A DNA stretch of 64,000 nucleotides from an uncultured Bellilinea sp. (GTDB taxonomy: Bacteria; Chloroflexota; Anaerolineae; Anaerolineales; Anaerolineaceae), in contig CALHYE010000009.1 in the NCBI GenBank assembly GCA_938040735.1, positions 58,299-122,298 of the forward strand. The letters run 5' to 3'. Position numbers and translations under genes: made by a program. The notes under the pieces were generated by a model that saw only the letters and a list, made by a program, of their open reading frames with translations, was not told the origin of the DNA and made no database searches. How positions within the stretch are numbered: position 1 is the first letter of the stretch; every line of letters starts with the position of its first letter. This document shows positions 7,450 through 16,354 of the stretch, piece after piece.

Positions 7450-10079
7450 ACCTTTTATTTCCTCCGGCTGCCGCAGCTCAAAATCTGTTAGAACGCCGGC
7501 TGATGGGGTTGTCCATTCTGGCAATCGGCTGTTATAGCCTGATTTTAACCCTTTCGCCGGCAGTCAGGCTGCACACCTTTCAGGTCGGATACCGTTGGCA
7601 GCACTGGATTGGCTGGATGGCGTGGGCAGTTCTCTTCACCCTGGCTTATCGCCATCTCAATCGTCAATTTGAAGACCACGATCCGTACCTCTTACCCATT
7701 ACCAGTCTGTTGAGCGGTTGGGGGTTAATTACCATTTACCGGTTGGACAATTCTCTGGGCTATCGTCAAACCCTTTGGCTGAGTATCGGGGTCATCGTTC
7801 TGATCCTGATCAGCCGCTACCCGCGGGTATTTATCGGGTTACGCCGTTACAAATATCTCTGGTTGACGATTGGGCTGCTGCTGACCGGCTTAACTTTCTT
7901 ACTGGGCACCTACCCAGCGGGTGAAGGTCCTCGCCTGTGGTTGGGCTGTTGTGGTTTGTATTTTCAACCCTCCGAGCCGTTGAAGCTGCTTCTGGTGGCT
8001 TATCTGGCAGCCTATCTGGCAGACCGGATTCCCTTGCGCTTTCGGCTGCCGGAACTCCTGGCCCCAACCTTGATCATGACCGCCTCCGCAGCCCTGATGC
8101 TGGCGCTTCAACGCGATTTAGGCGCTGCTACCCTGATCATCGGCATTTATACATTTGTAATTTTTCTGGCGTCCGGGCGGAGAAGGATTCTGCTCATCAG
8201 TGGTTTGTTCCTTTTGGCGGCTGCCATTACCGGGACACTTGTCTTTGATATTATCCGCCTGCGCATCGAAATATGGCTGAACCCCTGGGCAGACCCGGCC
8301 AACCGTTCTTTCCAAATCGTGCAGTCCTTGATATCGGTGGCAGCCGGCCGCTTATTGGGAACGGGGGTGGGACTCGGCAGCCCGGGGTTAGTCCCGGTCG
8401 CTCACTCTGATTTCATCGCCACTGCCATTGCCGAGGAAAGCGGCTTGGCGGGAATTCTGGCATTGATTGCCCTCTTTACCCTCTTAACCTACCGCTGCTT
8501 TGTCATTTCGCTTACGGCACGCACCACCTTTCAGCGTTTCTTATCTGCCGGAATCGGGGTTTATTTCGCTATCCAAGCCATTTTGATTATGGGCGGCAAC
8601 CTGCGCCTTTTACCCCTCACTGGAGTAACCCTGCCGTTTGTTTCTTATGGCGGCTCATCGCTGGTCACCAGTTTCATTGCGATTGGAATGCTGCTGTGGG
8701 TCAGCCTGCCGCACACCGACCCGCCCTTGCCGGTACAACAACCACGCGCAACTACCTGGGTTGCGGCTCTCTTTTTGGCTGGCTTTGCCGTCCTCGCAGC
8801 CTTCGCCGGTTGGTGGAGTATCGTCCGTGCGGACGCCTTACTGTCGCGCCCCGAAAACATCCGCTGGATGGTCAATTTACGCTTTGTCCCGCGAGGCGAC
8901 CTGCTCGATCGGAGTAACGAGACAATTGTCACCACAACCGGCGAACGCGGCAGCCTGAATCGTGTGCTGCTTTATCCCCCTCTGGGAAATACGGTGGGGT
9001 ACATCAATCCCCGTTTTGGAAAAGCCGGACTGGAAGCCTCCCTCGATGGTTATTTGAGCGGGTTGCAGGGTAATCCCGCTTCGCGAATCTGGCTGGCGGA
9101 ACTGATTTACTCCCAGCCGCCGGATGGACTGGACGTGCGCCTGAGCCTCGATTTAGAATTACAACGGATTGCCGACGAACTGCTGGAAAATCACCGCGGG
9201 GCAATTGTCCTTTTGAATGCTCGCAGCGGCGAGATACTTTTAATTGCCTCTCACCCTTATTATGATCCCAATCAACTTAATGACCGCTACCCCGAATGGC
9301 GGAACGATCCTGCTGCGCCATTTGTCAACCGCGCCACTCAGGGGCAATACCCCACCGCAACCATTTTAGGGCCGTTCCTCTACGCTTACCTGAGCGAAAC
9401 CGGCAGCCTGCCGGTCTTGCCGCTCAACCTTTCTTACATCTACCAGAATCAGACGCTCACATGCGCCACCCCGCCCCGAGCGCCCATCAGCCTTGAAACC
9501 GCCATCGAAGTCGGCTGCCCGGCCGCCTTGGTGGAAATGAGCCGCTCTATCACCACCGCCCAATTGCGTGAACTATTTACCGGTTTAGGTTTCTTCACTG
9601 CGCCGGAAATCCGCCTGGATGTCGCTCTGCCTTCTCAACCAGATCAATTAACCGGCAGCCGTTTAGCGGTAATTGGAAAAAGCGAGGTAAAAGTAACGCC
9701 TTTGCAAATGGCTCAGGCTGCCGCAGCATTGAGTAATGGCGGCTTACGTCCCAGTCCACGCCTGGCCGTATCGGTGGAAACGCCCCATCAAGGGTGGGTT
9801 ATTTTACCGGCTGACTCCCCTGTGGCAGTTTTTGGCAATCCGCAAGCAGTATCGGCTGCTGTGAATCGTCTTGCATCTCAGAATCTTCCCATCTGGCAAT
9901 CGGTTTCGGCGCAGCGGTACAACTCAACTGCCTATACATGGTTTATCGGGGGAACGCTCCCCCAGTGGAGCGGGACACCCCTGGCGATTGCCGTCCTGCT
10001 GGAGGAAAACAACCCCCAACTGGCGCAAACCATCGGTGAAACGCTTCTGCAAAACGCTCTCCAACCCCTCAGCCCTTAA
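7446..10079 (+). CDS. Fused SEDS glycosyltransferase (FtsW/RodA) and degenerate class B PBP
   Basis: An 877-residue fusion. Residues 1 to about 425 form a polytopic FtsW/RodA/SpoVE domain with the conserved loop around AHSDFIATAIAEESG and LPLTGVTLPFVSYGGSS, as expected of an active peptidoglycan polymerase. After one more membrane helix, residues 470-877 follow the class B PBP plan: RGDLLDRSNETIV, a LDLELQRIA stretch, and the NRATQG segment before the active site. All three transpeptidase motifs are missing. SxxK is replaced by TATILG after QYP, SxN by GCP, and no KTG precedes the WFIG strand. The second half is therefore probably a structural or regulatory pseudo-PBP that activates the SEDS half. 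Start GTG 7446 overlaps the mtnP stop. The gene ends convergently with the epimerase. Confidence 0.9.
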   Translation: MNLLFPPAAAAQNLLERRLMGLSILAIGCYSLILTLSPAVRLHTFQVGYRWQHWIGWMAWAVLFTLAYRHLNRQFEDHDPYLLPITSLLSGWGLITIYRLDNSLGYRQTLWLSIGVIVLILISRYPRVFIGLRRYKYLWLTIGLLLTGLTFLLGTYPAGEGPRLWLGCCGLYFQPSEPLKLLLVAYLAAYLADRIPLRFRLPELLAPTLIMTASAALMLALQRDLGAATLIIGIYTFVIFLASGRRRILLISGLFLLAAAITGTLVFDIIRLRIEIWLNPWADPANRSFQIVQSLISVAAGRLLGTGVGLGSPGLVPVAHSDFIATAIAEESGLAGILALIALFTLLTYRCFVISLTARTTFQRFLSAGIGVYFAIQAILIMGGNLRLLPLTGVTLPFVSYGGSSLVTSFIAIGMLLWVSLPHTDPPLPVQQPRATTWVAALFLAGFAVLAAFAGWWSIVRADALLSRPENIRWMVNLRFVPRGDLLDRSNETIVTTTGERGSLNRVLLYPPLGNTVGYINPRFGKAGLEASLDGYLSGLQGNPASRIWLAELIYSQPPDGLDVRLSLDLELQRIADELLENHRGAIVLLNARSGEILLIASHPYYDPNQLNDRYPEWRNDPAAPFVNRATQGQYPTATILGPFLYAYLSETGSLPVLPLNLSYIYQNQTLTCATPPRAPISLETAIEVGCPAALVEMSRSITTAQLRELFTGLGFFTAPEIRLDVALPSQPDQLTGSRLAVIGKSEVKVTPLQMAQAAAALSNGGLRPSPRLAVSVETPHQGWVILPADSPVAVFGNPQAVSAAVNRLASQNLPIWQSVSAQRYNSTAYTWFIGGTLPQWSGTPLAIAVLLEENNPQLAQTIGETLLQNALQPLSP

Positions 10080-10980
10080 CCAACAAATCCCGCAGGGCTG
10101 CTTCATGCTCCGAAAAATGAAAGGCATAACCGTATTCCAGCAACCGCTTTGGAATGGCGCGTTGGCCTTCCAGCACCAGCTTGCTCATTTCGCCCAAAAC
10201 CAATTTTAGAGCGAAAGCCGGCACCGGCAGCCAATAGGGACGGCGTAAAATTCGCGCCAGGGTTTTGCCAAATGTGGCATTTTGAACCGGTTGGGGTGCG
10301 CTCAAATTGAAGGCACCGGAAAGATTGGGGTTTTCGACCAAAAAATCCACCGCTCCCACCACATCCGCCATGTGAATCCAGGGCAGCCACTGACGTCCGC
10401 TGCCCAACGGCCCTCCAACAAAAAAGCGGAAGGGTAAAATCAAGCGGTTCAACACCTCTGCCCCCTCTGCCAGCACAACCCCGGTGCGCAGGATAATCCG
10501 CCGCACGCCCATAAACTCGGCTTCGCGGGTAGATTCCTCCCAATCCACACATAAACGAGCCAGAAAATCTTTGCCCGGCGGATTGGATTCATCCAACACT
10601 TGATCGCCGCCGTCTCCGTAATAACCGACCGCCGAAGACTGTACCATCGTCGTCGGTTTTCGGGAAGATTGACGCATCGCTTCGATCAGCGCACGGCCAG
10701 ACTGGATGCGGCTTGAATAAAAACGCTCCTTACGCTGCTCTGTCCAGCGTCCTGCGCCCAGGTTTTCTCCGGTCAGGTTGATGACCACATCAACCGCTTC
10801 CATCAACTCCCCCCATCCTTCAGCCGATCTGGCGTCCCATTCCACGCCTTGAGCCTTGGGCGGCAAAGCGGCTGTCGAACCGCGCCGGCTTAGAATGTAC
10901 ACTTCCTGTCCTTTTTGAATGTAATGGCGAGCCAAAGCAGAGCCGATTAAACCCGAACCGCCCGCGATAAGGATTTTCAC
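10069..10980 (-). CDS. TIGR01777-family NAD(P)-dependent epimerase
   Basis: A 303-residue short-chain dehydrogenase-like epimerase with a Rossmann glycine motif GGSGLIGSALA at residues 7-17. The family signature NLTGENL is near residue 69, and a Ser/Tyr region (SSAVGYYGDGGD) is near 115. The C-terminal part carries the DUF1731-like segment near LEYGYAFHF. The family (E. coli YfcH, plant SulA homologues) is widespread but has no firm substrate. Its 3' end overlaps the SEDS-PBP gene by 11 bp in a convergent arrangement. The gap of about 100 bp upstream is shared with the divergent HNH gene. Confidence 0.88.
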   Translation of the reverse strand: MKILIAGGSGLIGSALARHYIQKGQEVYILSRRGSTAALPPKAQGVEWDARSAEGWGELMEAVDVVINLTGENLGAGRWTEQRKERFYSSRIQSGRALIEAMRQSSRKPTTMVQSSAVGYYGDGGDQVLDESNPPGKDFLARLCVDWEESTREAEFMGVRRIILRTGVVLAEGAEVLNRLILPFRFFVGGPLGSGRQWLPWIHMADVVGAVDFLVENPNLSGAFNLSAPQPVQNATFGKTLARILRRPYWLPVPAFALKLVLGEMSKLVLEGQRAIPKRLLEYGYAFHFSEHEAALRDLLVKG

Positions 10981-11057
10981 AATTCACCTCCTCGATTCAT
11001 CTCCTTCTAATATTAACACTTCTTAACCCATTTCTCATAGCGATTGTAGAAAGGTGG

Positions 11058-11066
11058 TGCTATAAT
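11058..11066 (+). promoter_or_regulatory. Extended -10 promoter element for the HNH gene
   Basis: TGCTATAAT matches the extended -10 consensus TGnTATAAT. The predicted start at about 11073 leaves a 12-nt leader containing GGTGAGG before the ATG at 11085. No convincing -35 is visible, as is usual for extended -10 promoters. Confidence 0.5.
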
Positions 11067-11084
11067 TTTGCAGGTGAGGTCGCA

Positions 11085-11588
11085 ATGGCGGATAATGTGC
11101 TTGTACTCAACGCCAATTTCGAGCCAATCAATGTCTGCGACTTGCGCCGTGCGGTTGGTTTGATTTTGACACACAAGGCATCCATGGTGATGAATGGACG
11201 GGGAGAGATTCACACCGCTGGATCGTCCTTTCCGCGCCCCTCGATCATTCGGCTGCAACACATGGTTCACCGCCCGCGTCTCAAGGTCAAACTGACCCGC
11301 CGGGAGGTTTTCCGGCGTGATAATTACACCTGCCAGTACTGTGGTAAACGGACGGGAGACCTGACCGTTGATCACGTCATCCCTCGGCATTTAGGCGGTC
11401 AGCATATCTGGACGAATGTAGTTACGGCCTGTCCCCAGTGCAACCACCGTAAAGGCGGCCGCACCCTGGCAGAAGCTGGTATGCAGCTGCTGCGCCCCCC
11501 TTGCGAACCGCCGGCTTCAGCCCTGTATATTTTCGGGCGCCACCTGACGGAATACACTGAATGGGAACCTTTTCTACTCGGCTGGTGA
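11085..11588 (+). CDS. HNH endonuclease family protein
   Basis: A 167-residue protein. After an N-terminal segment (VLVLNANFEPINVCDLRRA) typical of the common stand-alone bacterial HNH proteins, a zinc-bound HNH domain occupies about residues 78-130. It has CQYCGKR, the core VDHVIPRHLGG and CPQCNHRKGG. The two CxxC pairs should bind structural zinc, and the DH pair and Asn supply the metal site. The biological substrate of this widespread chromosomal family is unknown. It is a single gene with its own promoter, ending 1 bp from the convergent MBL gene. Confidence 0.88.
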   Translation: MADNVLVLNANFEPINVCDLRRAVGLILTHKASMVMNGRGEIHTAGSSFPRPSIIRLQHMVHRPRLKVKLTRREVFRRDNYTCQYCGKRTGDLTVDHVIPRHLGGQHIWTNVVTACPQCNHRKGGRTLAEAGMQLLRPPCEPPASALYIFGRHLTEYTEWEPFLLGW

Positions 11589-11589
11589 C

Positions 11590-12354
11590 TTAATCGCCTT
11601 TGGTCAGGTCAATCCCCATAAAATCTTCGCAAACATAAACCGCGCCGTCAAAGGCAGACTGTGCCTCGCGAATGAGTTCCTCTTTTGTGACATGCGCCGG
11701 ATAGTGAATCAGGTACAACTTCTTCGCACCGGCTTTCTGAGCTACTTCTCCGGCTTGCCGGGCAGAAGAATGTCCAATTGAATTCCCGGCCGATTCATGA
11801 ATCAGCGCATCGGCATTTTCCGCCAGACGCACAACCTCATCGCAGGGTTCGCTATCGCTGGAATAAGCGGCAACTTTTTGAATAGGGTTAAAGGCAATCC
11901 GCAGCCCTATGGTCGGCAGCAGATGCTTGACCGGCGAGGATACAATCTCCAAACCGTCCAACTCGAGCAGGGCCGCCCCCTCCTTTTCGGGTATTACACG
12001 GTATTCGAGCGGGAAAAAGCCCGGCCAACTGCGCCAGTCATACAATTCCATCATGGCTTGTAAGCGGGTGAGGGTATGTTCCAGTCCATAAATGAACAAG
12101 GGTTTTTTACGCCCCAACAGCCACAAATCCATCAAAAACAATGGGGCGCCTGAAACATGATCCGGGTGAAAATGCGTCAAGATCAAATGATTAATCTGTT
12201 CAAGGTTGATCCCCCCGCGCTGCAAGTGAACAATTGGATTTGCTGCGCAATCCACCAGAATGGCTTCTTGCTCATGGCGGATTAATAAATGGGTATTTTC
12301 CCGGCCAATAGCGGGAATGGCGTTTGCGGTGCCTAGAAAAACAATTTGATCCAT
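11590..12354 (-). CDS. Metallo-beta-lactamase fold hydrolase (RNase Z-like)
   Basis: A 254-residue MBL-fold protein. It shows GTANAIPAIGRENTHLLI at the N-terminus, the metal motif THFHPDHVSG near residue 60, a later Asp in YSSDSEPCDE, HESAG, and a C-terminal IHYPAH. This pattern is closest to RNase Z/ElaC and related phosphodiesterases. The long exosite insertion of true tRNase Z is not evident, so tRNA 3'-processing is possible but unproven. It ends 1 bp from the HNH gene stop. It lies downstream of the ABC exporter genes on the same strand, about 37 bp away. Confidence 0.82.
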   Translation of the reverse strand: MDQIVFLGTANAIPAIGRENTHLLIRHEQEAILVDCAANPIVHLQRGGINLEQINHLILTHFHPDHVSGAPLFLMDLWLLGRKKPLFIYGLEHTLTRLQAMMELYDWRSWPGFFPLEYRVIPEKEGAALLELDGLEIVSSPVKHLLPTIGLRIAFNPIQKVAAYSSDSEPCDEVVRLAENADALIHESAGNSIGHSSARQAGEVAQKAGAKKLYLIHYPAHVTKEELIREAQSAFDGAVYVCEDFMGIDLTKGD

Positions 12355-12391
12355 GCCGTTCCCTTTCTAGAAAAATTGATGCTTACTCCAA

Positions 12392-13807
12392 TCAGCCAAA
12401 GAAGCGCAAAATGATCAACGGCGTAATCCACGATTCGATCATCGCTGCCAACAGCAGCAACGGCAATACCAGCCCAATCATCACCTGCATCCAGCCTGCT
12501 ATAGCGATTATGAAAACCTCGCCAACTGTTTTATCCTTCATCGGTGTTGCCAGCAAGAAGCCGATTCTCAACACCGCCGCCGTGGAGAGCAAAATAGCCG
12601 GAACCTCCACAATCCCGTGAGGCACGACCCCAGAAAGGATAATTTGAGCGGCCGGCAATTGATTGACTTCCATAATCCGGGTGAAATAACCCAGCAGGCC
12701 GAGGGTCGCTACCAACGGCAGGGTACCCAATACTCCGAAAGAAAACAATCCCAGCAGCAAACCAACAATCAGCGCGCGGACATTCTGTAAAAAGATTTGC
12801 TGGACGCTCCCAACTCCGCCCACCGGAAGGTTGAAACCGAATTCGCGAACGCGTTCCTGAAATTCACCCTCCGGTAAGATGAGCAGAAAGCGGTCGGCCT
12901 GCTGAGCGCCAAGAATGATGACGATGACGGCCAGTACAACGGCTGCCAGCATACTGCCACGCAGTTCAAACAAAGTTTTACCCAGCACACTGCGGTACCA
13001 ATCCAGCAGATTGCGAGCCCCGCCACGGAAATGATCCCAGAAGATCCGCCAGATCCAGCGGATATTGAGCACATCAATTTCTCTGCCCAGCAGTTCTTCC
13101 CGTTGGAAATGCGCCAGCCCTATCCGAATCAGAAGCACCGCCAGAACCAACAGCCCAAACACGATCCACCACAAAGAAAGCGTATCCCGCCCCCAAAACA
13201 TCACCACCGCCTCAGCCTGAATCAATAATGCCATGGGAATGATGATAAAACTGGCCAGCAGATTGGCTGCCCGCACGGAAGTTGCCTGGGTAGAAACCAC
13301 CACCGCCCCACTGACCATCACCACCGCCTGTGTAATGGTCAGGACAATGATTTGCAGCATGGTTTCCGCATCCGGCAATGGGATGCGGTTGATGACCAGT
13401 CCGCCAATGTACACCGACATTCCCAAAAAACTGCCCACCAGCGGCGGCACGGTGGAGGAGAGCAACTTGCCCAAATACAGTTGCCAGTCAGCCAATGGCG
13501 AGGTTAACAGGGGTTCAATGCTGCCGCGTTCTTTTTCGCCGACAAAACTTTCCAGCGCGATCACCAGAGAAACACTGATGGGGAAAAAACCTGTGATCAG
13601 TAATAAAAAGGGAATCAAACGCTCCCCCACCAGACCTGCGCCGTACTGGTTGACGAAATTGAGCAATTGCCGGGCAGTAAAATTCATCAGGAAAGGAAAA
13701 AACAGCGTGAGAAACACAATCGGAAAGATGATCCGCCAGTCGCGGAACTGATCGCGGACTTCCCGCTGAGCGATAATTAATGCCGGACGAATGTCAAGCG
13801 CTTCCAT
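12392..13807 (-). CDS. ABC-2 type permease fused to a SpoIIM-like domain
   Basis: The start is taken as ATG 13807, since the GAGGAG sequence lies 7 nt upstream, giving 471 residues. The first half (about 1-235) is an ABC-2/NatB-like permease with about six helices and the SFVGEKERGSIEPLLTSP motif typical of such exporters. The second half (about 250-470) resembles SpoIIM/DUF95 membrane proteins: SMLAAVVLAVIVIILGAQ, FLQNVRALIVGLLLGLFS and PHGIVEVPAI. SpoIIM in Bacillus helps membrane migration with SpoIID and SpoIIP. Outside endospore formers the domain is of unknown function and often sits beside exporters. The gene overlaps the upstream ATPase gene by 14 bp. Confidence 0.8.
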   Translation of the reverse strand: MEALDIRPALIIAQREVRDQFRDWRIIFPIVFLTLFFPFLMNFTARQLLNFVNQYGAGLVGERLIPFLLLITGFFPISVSLVIALESFVGEKERGSIEPLLTSPLADWQLYLGKLLSSTVPPLVGSFLGMSVYIGGLVINRIPLPDAETMLQIIVLTITQAVVMVSGAVVVSTQATSVRAANLLASFIIIPMALLIQAEAVVMFWGRDTLSLWWIVFGLLVLAVLLIRIGLAHFQREELLGREIDVLNIRWIWRIFWDHFRGGARNLLDWYRSVLGKTLFELRGSMLAAVVLAVIVIILGAQQADRFLLILPEGEFQERVREFGFNLPVGGVGSVQQIFLQNVRALIVGLLLGLFSFGVLGTLPLVATLGLLGYFTRIMEVNQLPAAQIILSGVVPHGIVEVPAILLSTAAVLRIGFLLATPMKDKTVGEVFIIAIAGWMQVMIGLVLPLLLLAAMIESWITPLIILRFFG

Positions 13808-14732
13808 TGCCATTCTCCTCATGCAGGCTGACAGCCCTCAAGTAAGCCTCCTCCAAACTGCGCGGCACAGGCGCGCAGGAAAGCACCGGTAATTGTTGAT
13901 CCAGCAACCGCTTCAACAATAACGGAATTTTCTCTTCCGGCTGATCAATCCGAAAAACATAGCGGCCGTTTTCTTGCCTGCTCAACGCAACCCCCAACGG
14001 CAGGATTTCAACCGGAATACCCGCCCCGTCGCGGAGAGTAATCTCATACTCCTCCGGTCCGAGCAGGAACTGTTTGAGCCGCTCCGGCACATCATTCAAA
14101 AAAATCCGTCCCCGGCGGATAATAGCAATCTGATCGGCAAGCATCTCCGCTTCGGCAAGGTTATGGGTGCACAAGATGACTGCCCGCTGATCCGAGCGCA
14201 GCGCGCGGATAGCATCCCGCACAATCCTGGCGCTCTCCGGATCCATCGCAGAGGTCGGTTCATCCAGCAACAATACCGGCGGGTTGTGGAGTAAAGCCCG
14301 TACCAACGCCAGTTTTTGGCGCATTCCCTTGGAGTATTCGCCCAGCTTCTTTTTACGCGCTTCCCCCAATCCAAATTGCTCCAGTAATTCCCGTTTGCGC
14401 TGCTCGATCAGCCCCTCCGGCATCCGGTAAAGGCGTCCGTAAAAAGTCAGATATTCATCGGCGTTCATCCGACTGTACAGGCCGTGATGCTCCGTCAAGA
14501 CGCCCACCGATGAACGAACCTTTTCCGCCTCGGCAACCACATCATAACCGGCAATTCTGGCCGTCCCGCTGGTCGGGCGCAATACGGAGGTTAACATCCG
14601 AACAGTGGTGGTTTTACCCGCGCCATTTGGCCCTAACAACGCCAATACCTGACCGGCCCGCACGTCAAGATGAATGCCTTGTACCGCAACAAAGTCGGCA
14701 AAGTGCTTGGTTAAATTTTCTGCGTAAATCAT
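13794..14732 (-). CDS. ABC transporter ATP-binding protein (NatA/CcmA-like)
   Basis: The start is placed at ATG 14732 (GAGGGG six bases upstream), trimming eight residues from the track. A single ABC ATPase domain contains Walker A GPNGAGKTT near residue 32, the signature YSKGMRQKLALVRAL near 128, Walker B LLLDEPTSAMDP and the switch histidine in CTHN. A C-terminal region of about 100 residues follows. It pairs with the overlapping ABC-2/SpoIIM permease as an exporter. The substrate cannot be told from sequence; Na+, drugs or lipids are all known for this class. Confidence 0.92.
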   Translation of the reverse strand: MIYAENLTKHFADFVAVQGIHLDVRAGQVLALLGPNGAGKTTTVRMLTSVLRPTSGTARIAGYDVVAEAEKVRSSVGVLTEHHGLYSRMNADEYLTFYGRLYRMPEGLIEQRKRELLEQFGLGEARKKKLGEYSKGMRQKLALVRALLHNPPVLLLDEPTSAMDPESARIVRDAIRALRSDQRAVILCTHNLAEAEMLADQIAIIRRGRIFLNDVPERLKQFLLGPEEYEITLRDGAGIPVEILPLGVALSRQENGRYVFRIDQPEEKIPLLLKRLLDQQLPVLSCAPVPRSLEEAYLRAVSLHEENGNGSA

Positions 14733-14770
14733 TCTCATCCCCTCAAACCTGCTCAACCGCTCAAAAACCT

Positions 14771-15589
14771 CTATCCGCCGACGGTTTGAGGCGGCTTATG
14801 GTCTGTGCGGTGCCGCCATAACAGCCCAAGCGCCGAGCCGACGGCAATCACCGCCATCACTGTCTGATTGACATTCAAACCGGCCAACGGAGAAGGGTCT
14901 AAACGTAAAAATTCTAAGAAAAAACGCCCAACCGGGTAAATAATCAGGTAGAGCAAAAAGACATCGCCTTTCTTCAAACGATCGCTGAATTTTCGTCCTA
15001 CCCACAGCAAAAACGCCATGTTAAGCAGGTTATAAATCGACTCGTATAAGAAAAGCGGGTGGTAATAGGCCACATCCCTGAACTCCGGCAAGCGGTGAAT
15101 CGGGTCAATGAAAATTGCCCATGGCAAGTTGGTCGGCGCGCCATATAATTCCTGATTGACAAAATTACCCCACCGCCCAATCGCCTGAGCCAGCGCCAAG
15201 CCGGGTGCAATGATATCCGTCCATTCGGCAAAACTTTGGCCCTTCTTGCGACAGTAAAGATACAACGCCAGCGCACCGCCCATCACCGCGCCGGGAATGC
15301 CAAGTCCGCCGTTCCAGATGGCAATGGCATCCAGCGGGTGGGTCAGATAATACCCTGTTGTAATTCCGCGTTCGACCATCGAAGCCGGCGGGGTCAATAT
15401 ATGCCAGATACGTGCGCCGACTACGCCAGCAATCAACAACCACGGCAGCATATCCCAGACCAGATCGGGGTTCAAGTTTCGCTGCTTTACCCGTCGGGCA
15501 GACAACCAGGCCGCCATGATTGCCCCAAACATGATGATGACGCCATAAAAGTGAATGGTAATTGGGCCTATACTAAAACTATTTGGCAT
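14771..15589 (-). CDS. lgt: Prolipoprotein diacylglyceryl transferase
   Basis: A 272-residue polytopic membrane enzyme that transfers diacylglycerol from phosphatidylglycerol to the lipobox cysteine of prolipoproteins. It shows the Lgt signature region GRWGNFVNQELYG near residue 137, WNGGLGIPGAVMGG near 90 and IHFYGVIIM in the first helix. GAGGTG lies upstream of the ATG. It works before LspA, encoded at 27.3 kb. Likely clients in this window include the five-heme lipoprotein and the cytochrome c lipoprotein. Its neighbour upstream is a phospholipid synthase. Confidence 0.94.
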   Translation of the reverse strand: MPNSFSIGPITIHFYGVIIMFGAIMAAWLSARRVKQRNLNPDLVWDMLPWLLIAGVVGARIWHILTPPASMVERGITTGYYLTHPLDAIAIWNGGLGIPGAVMGGALALYLYCRKKGQSFAEWTDIIAPGLALAQAIGRWGNFVNQELYGAPTNLPWAIFIDPIHRLPEFRDVAYYHPLFLYESIYNLLNMAFLLWVGRKFSDRLKKGDVFLLYLIIYPVGRFFLEFLRLDPSPLAGLNVNQTVMAVIAVGSALGLLWRHRTDHKPPQTVGG

Positions 15590-15612
15590 CCTTTTTTCAC
15601 CTCGTTATAAAC

Positions 15613-16245
15613 TCACGCCTTTGGCAAGTCTTCCTCTTTGCGGCTTTGCTGGTACACCAGCCACAACCGCTGCAAAGCAGTGAAGTTAGCCAACACTGCC
15701 AAAATCCACAACGCAATCAGCGGCTGACGGAGCAGAAGGAACGGGATGAGAACCACAAACCGCTCCACGCGGGTCAACAACCCGCCTTTGACCACGAATT
15801 GAGCCGCCTCGGCACGCGCTTTAACGTATGAAACCATCAGCGAACCGCCGGCTGCCGCATACCCCAGAAAAACAGGCAGCCATTCATTTTGCTGTAAGTA
15901 ATAGAACACCAATCCGCCGATTAAAATCATCTCCGCAAAGCGGTCAACGACCGAGTCGAGCACGCCCCCAAAACGGGTGGGTTTTCCGCTGAGACGCGCC
16001 ATCGTGCCGTCCAGCGCATCCAACGGCGCCATGACCAGCACCACTACCCCACCCCAAAAAAAATGTCCATACGCCAGTAATAATGCCGCGGCGAAAATAC
16101 CTGCCAGCCCTAACCATGTAACGCTATTCGGCGTCAACCCCAATCGAATGAAGAAAACCCCGATAGGGTCAAGCACTCCTTTGAATCGAGCGCGTAAAAA
16201 GTCGGTAAAAGTCCCTTTTGGGGGTTGTTTCTCTGTCCGAACCAC
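15613..16245 (-). CDS. CDP-alcohol phosphatidyltransferase family protein
   Basis: A 210-residue integral membrane protein with the complete catalytic motif DG-x2-AR-x8-G-x3-D-x3-D, seen here as DGTMARLSGKPTRFGG followed by VLDSVVD. The four aspartates bind the metal ions used in transfer of the phosphatidyl group from CDP-diacylglycerol. The size fits phosphatidylglycerophosphate synthase (PgsA) or the inositol-phosphate synthase class, and the acceptor alcohol cannot be fixed from sequence. The start codon is ATG 16245, and about 110 bp separate it from ftsK upstream. Confidence 0.86.
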   Translation of the reverse strand: MVRTEKQPPKGTFTDFLRARFKGVLDPIGVFFIRLGLTPNSVTWLGLAGIFAAALLLAYGHFFWGGVVVLVMAPLDALDGTMARLSGKPTRFGGVLDSVVDRFAEMILIGGLVFYYLQQNEWLPVFLGYAAAGGSLMVSYVKARAEAAQFVVKGGLLTRVERFVVLIPFLLLRQPLIALWILAVLANFTALQRLWLVYQQSRKEEDLPKA

Positions 16246-16354
16246 ACTACACCATCATTAAGAAATGGATGCTGTTGCGGAACATCCCGCAACTTTTATG
16301 GTTTGTATCCTATCTTACCTGATGCAAACTGTCAAGCAATCCCCCGTCCAAAGA

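Noticed and set aside
16274-16293. Perfect 7-bp hairpin GTTGCGG/CCGCAAC followed by TTTT on the plus strand
   Set aside because: The T-run is on the plus strand, but the flanking genes (ftsK and the phosphatidyltransferase) run on the minus strand, so it cannot be their terminator.
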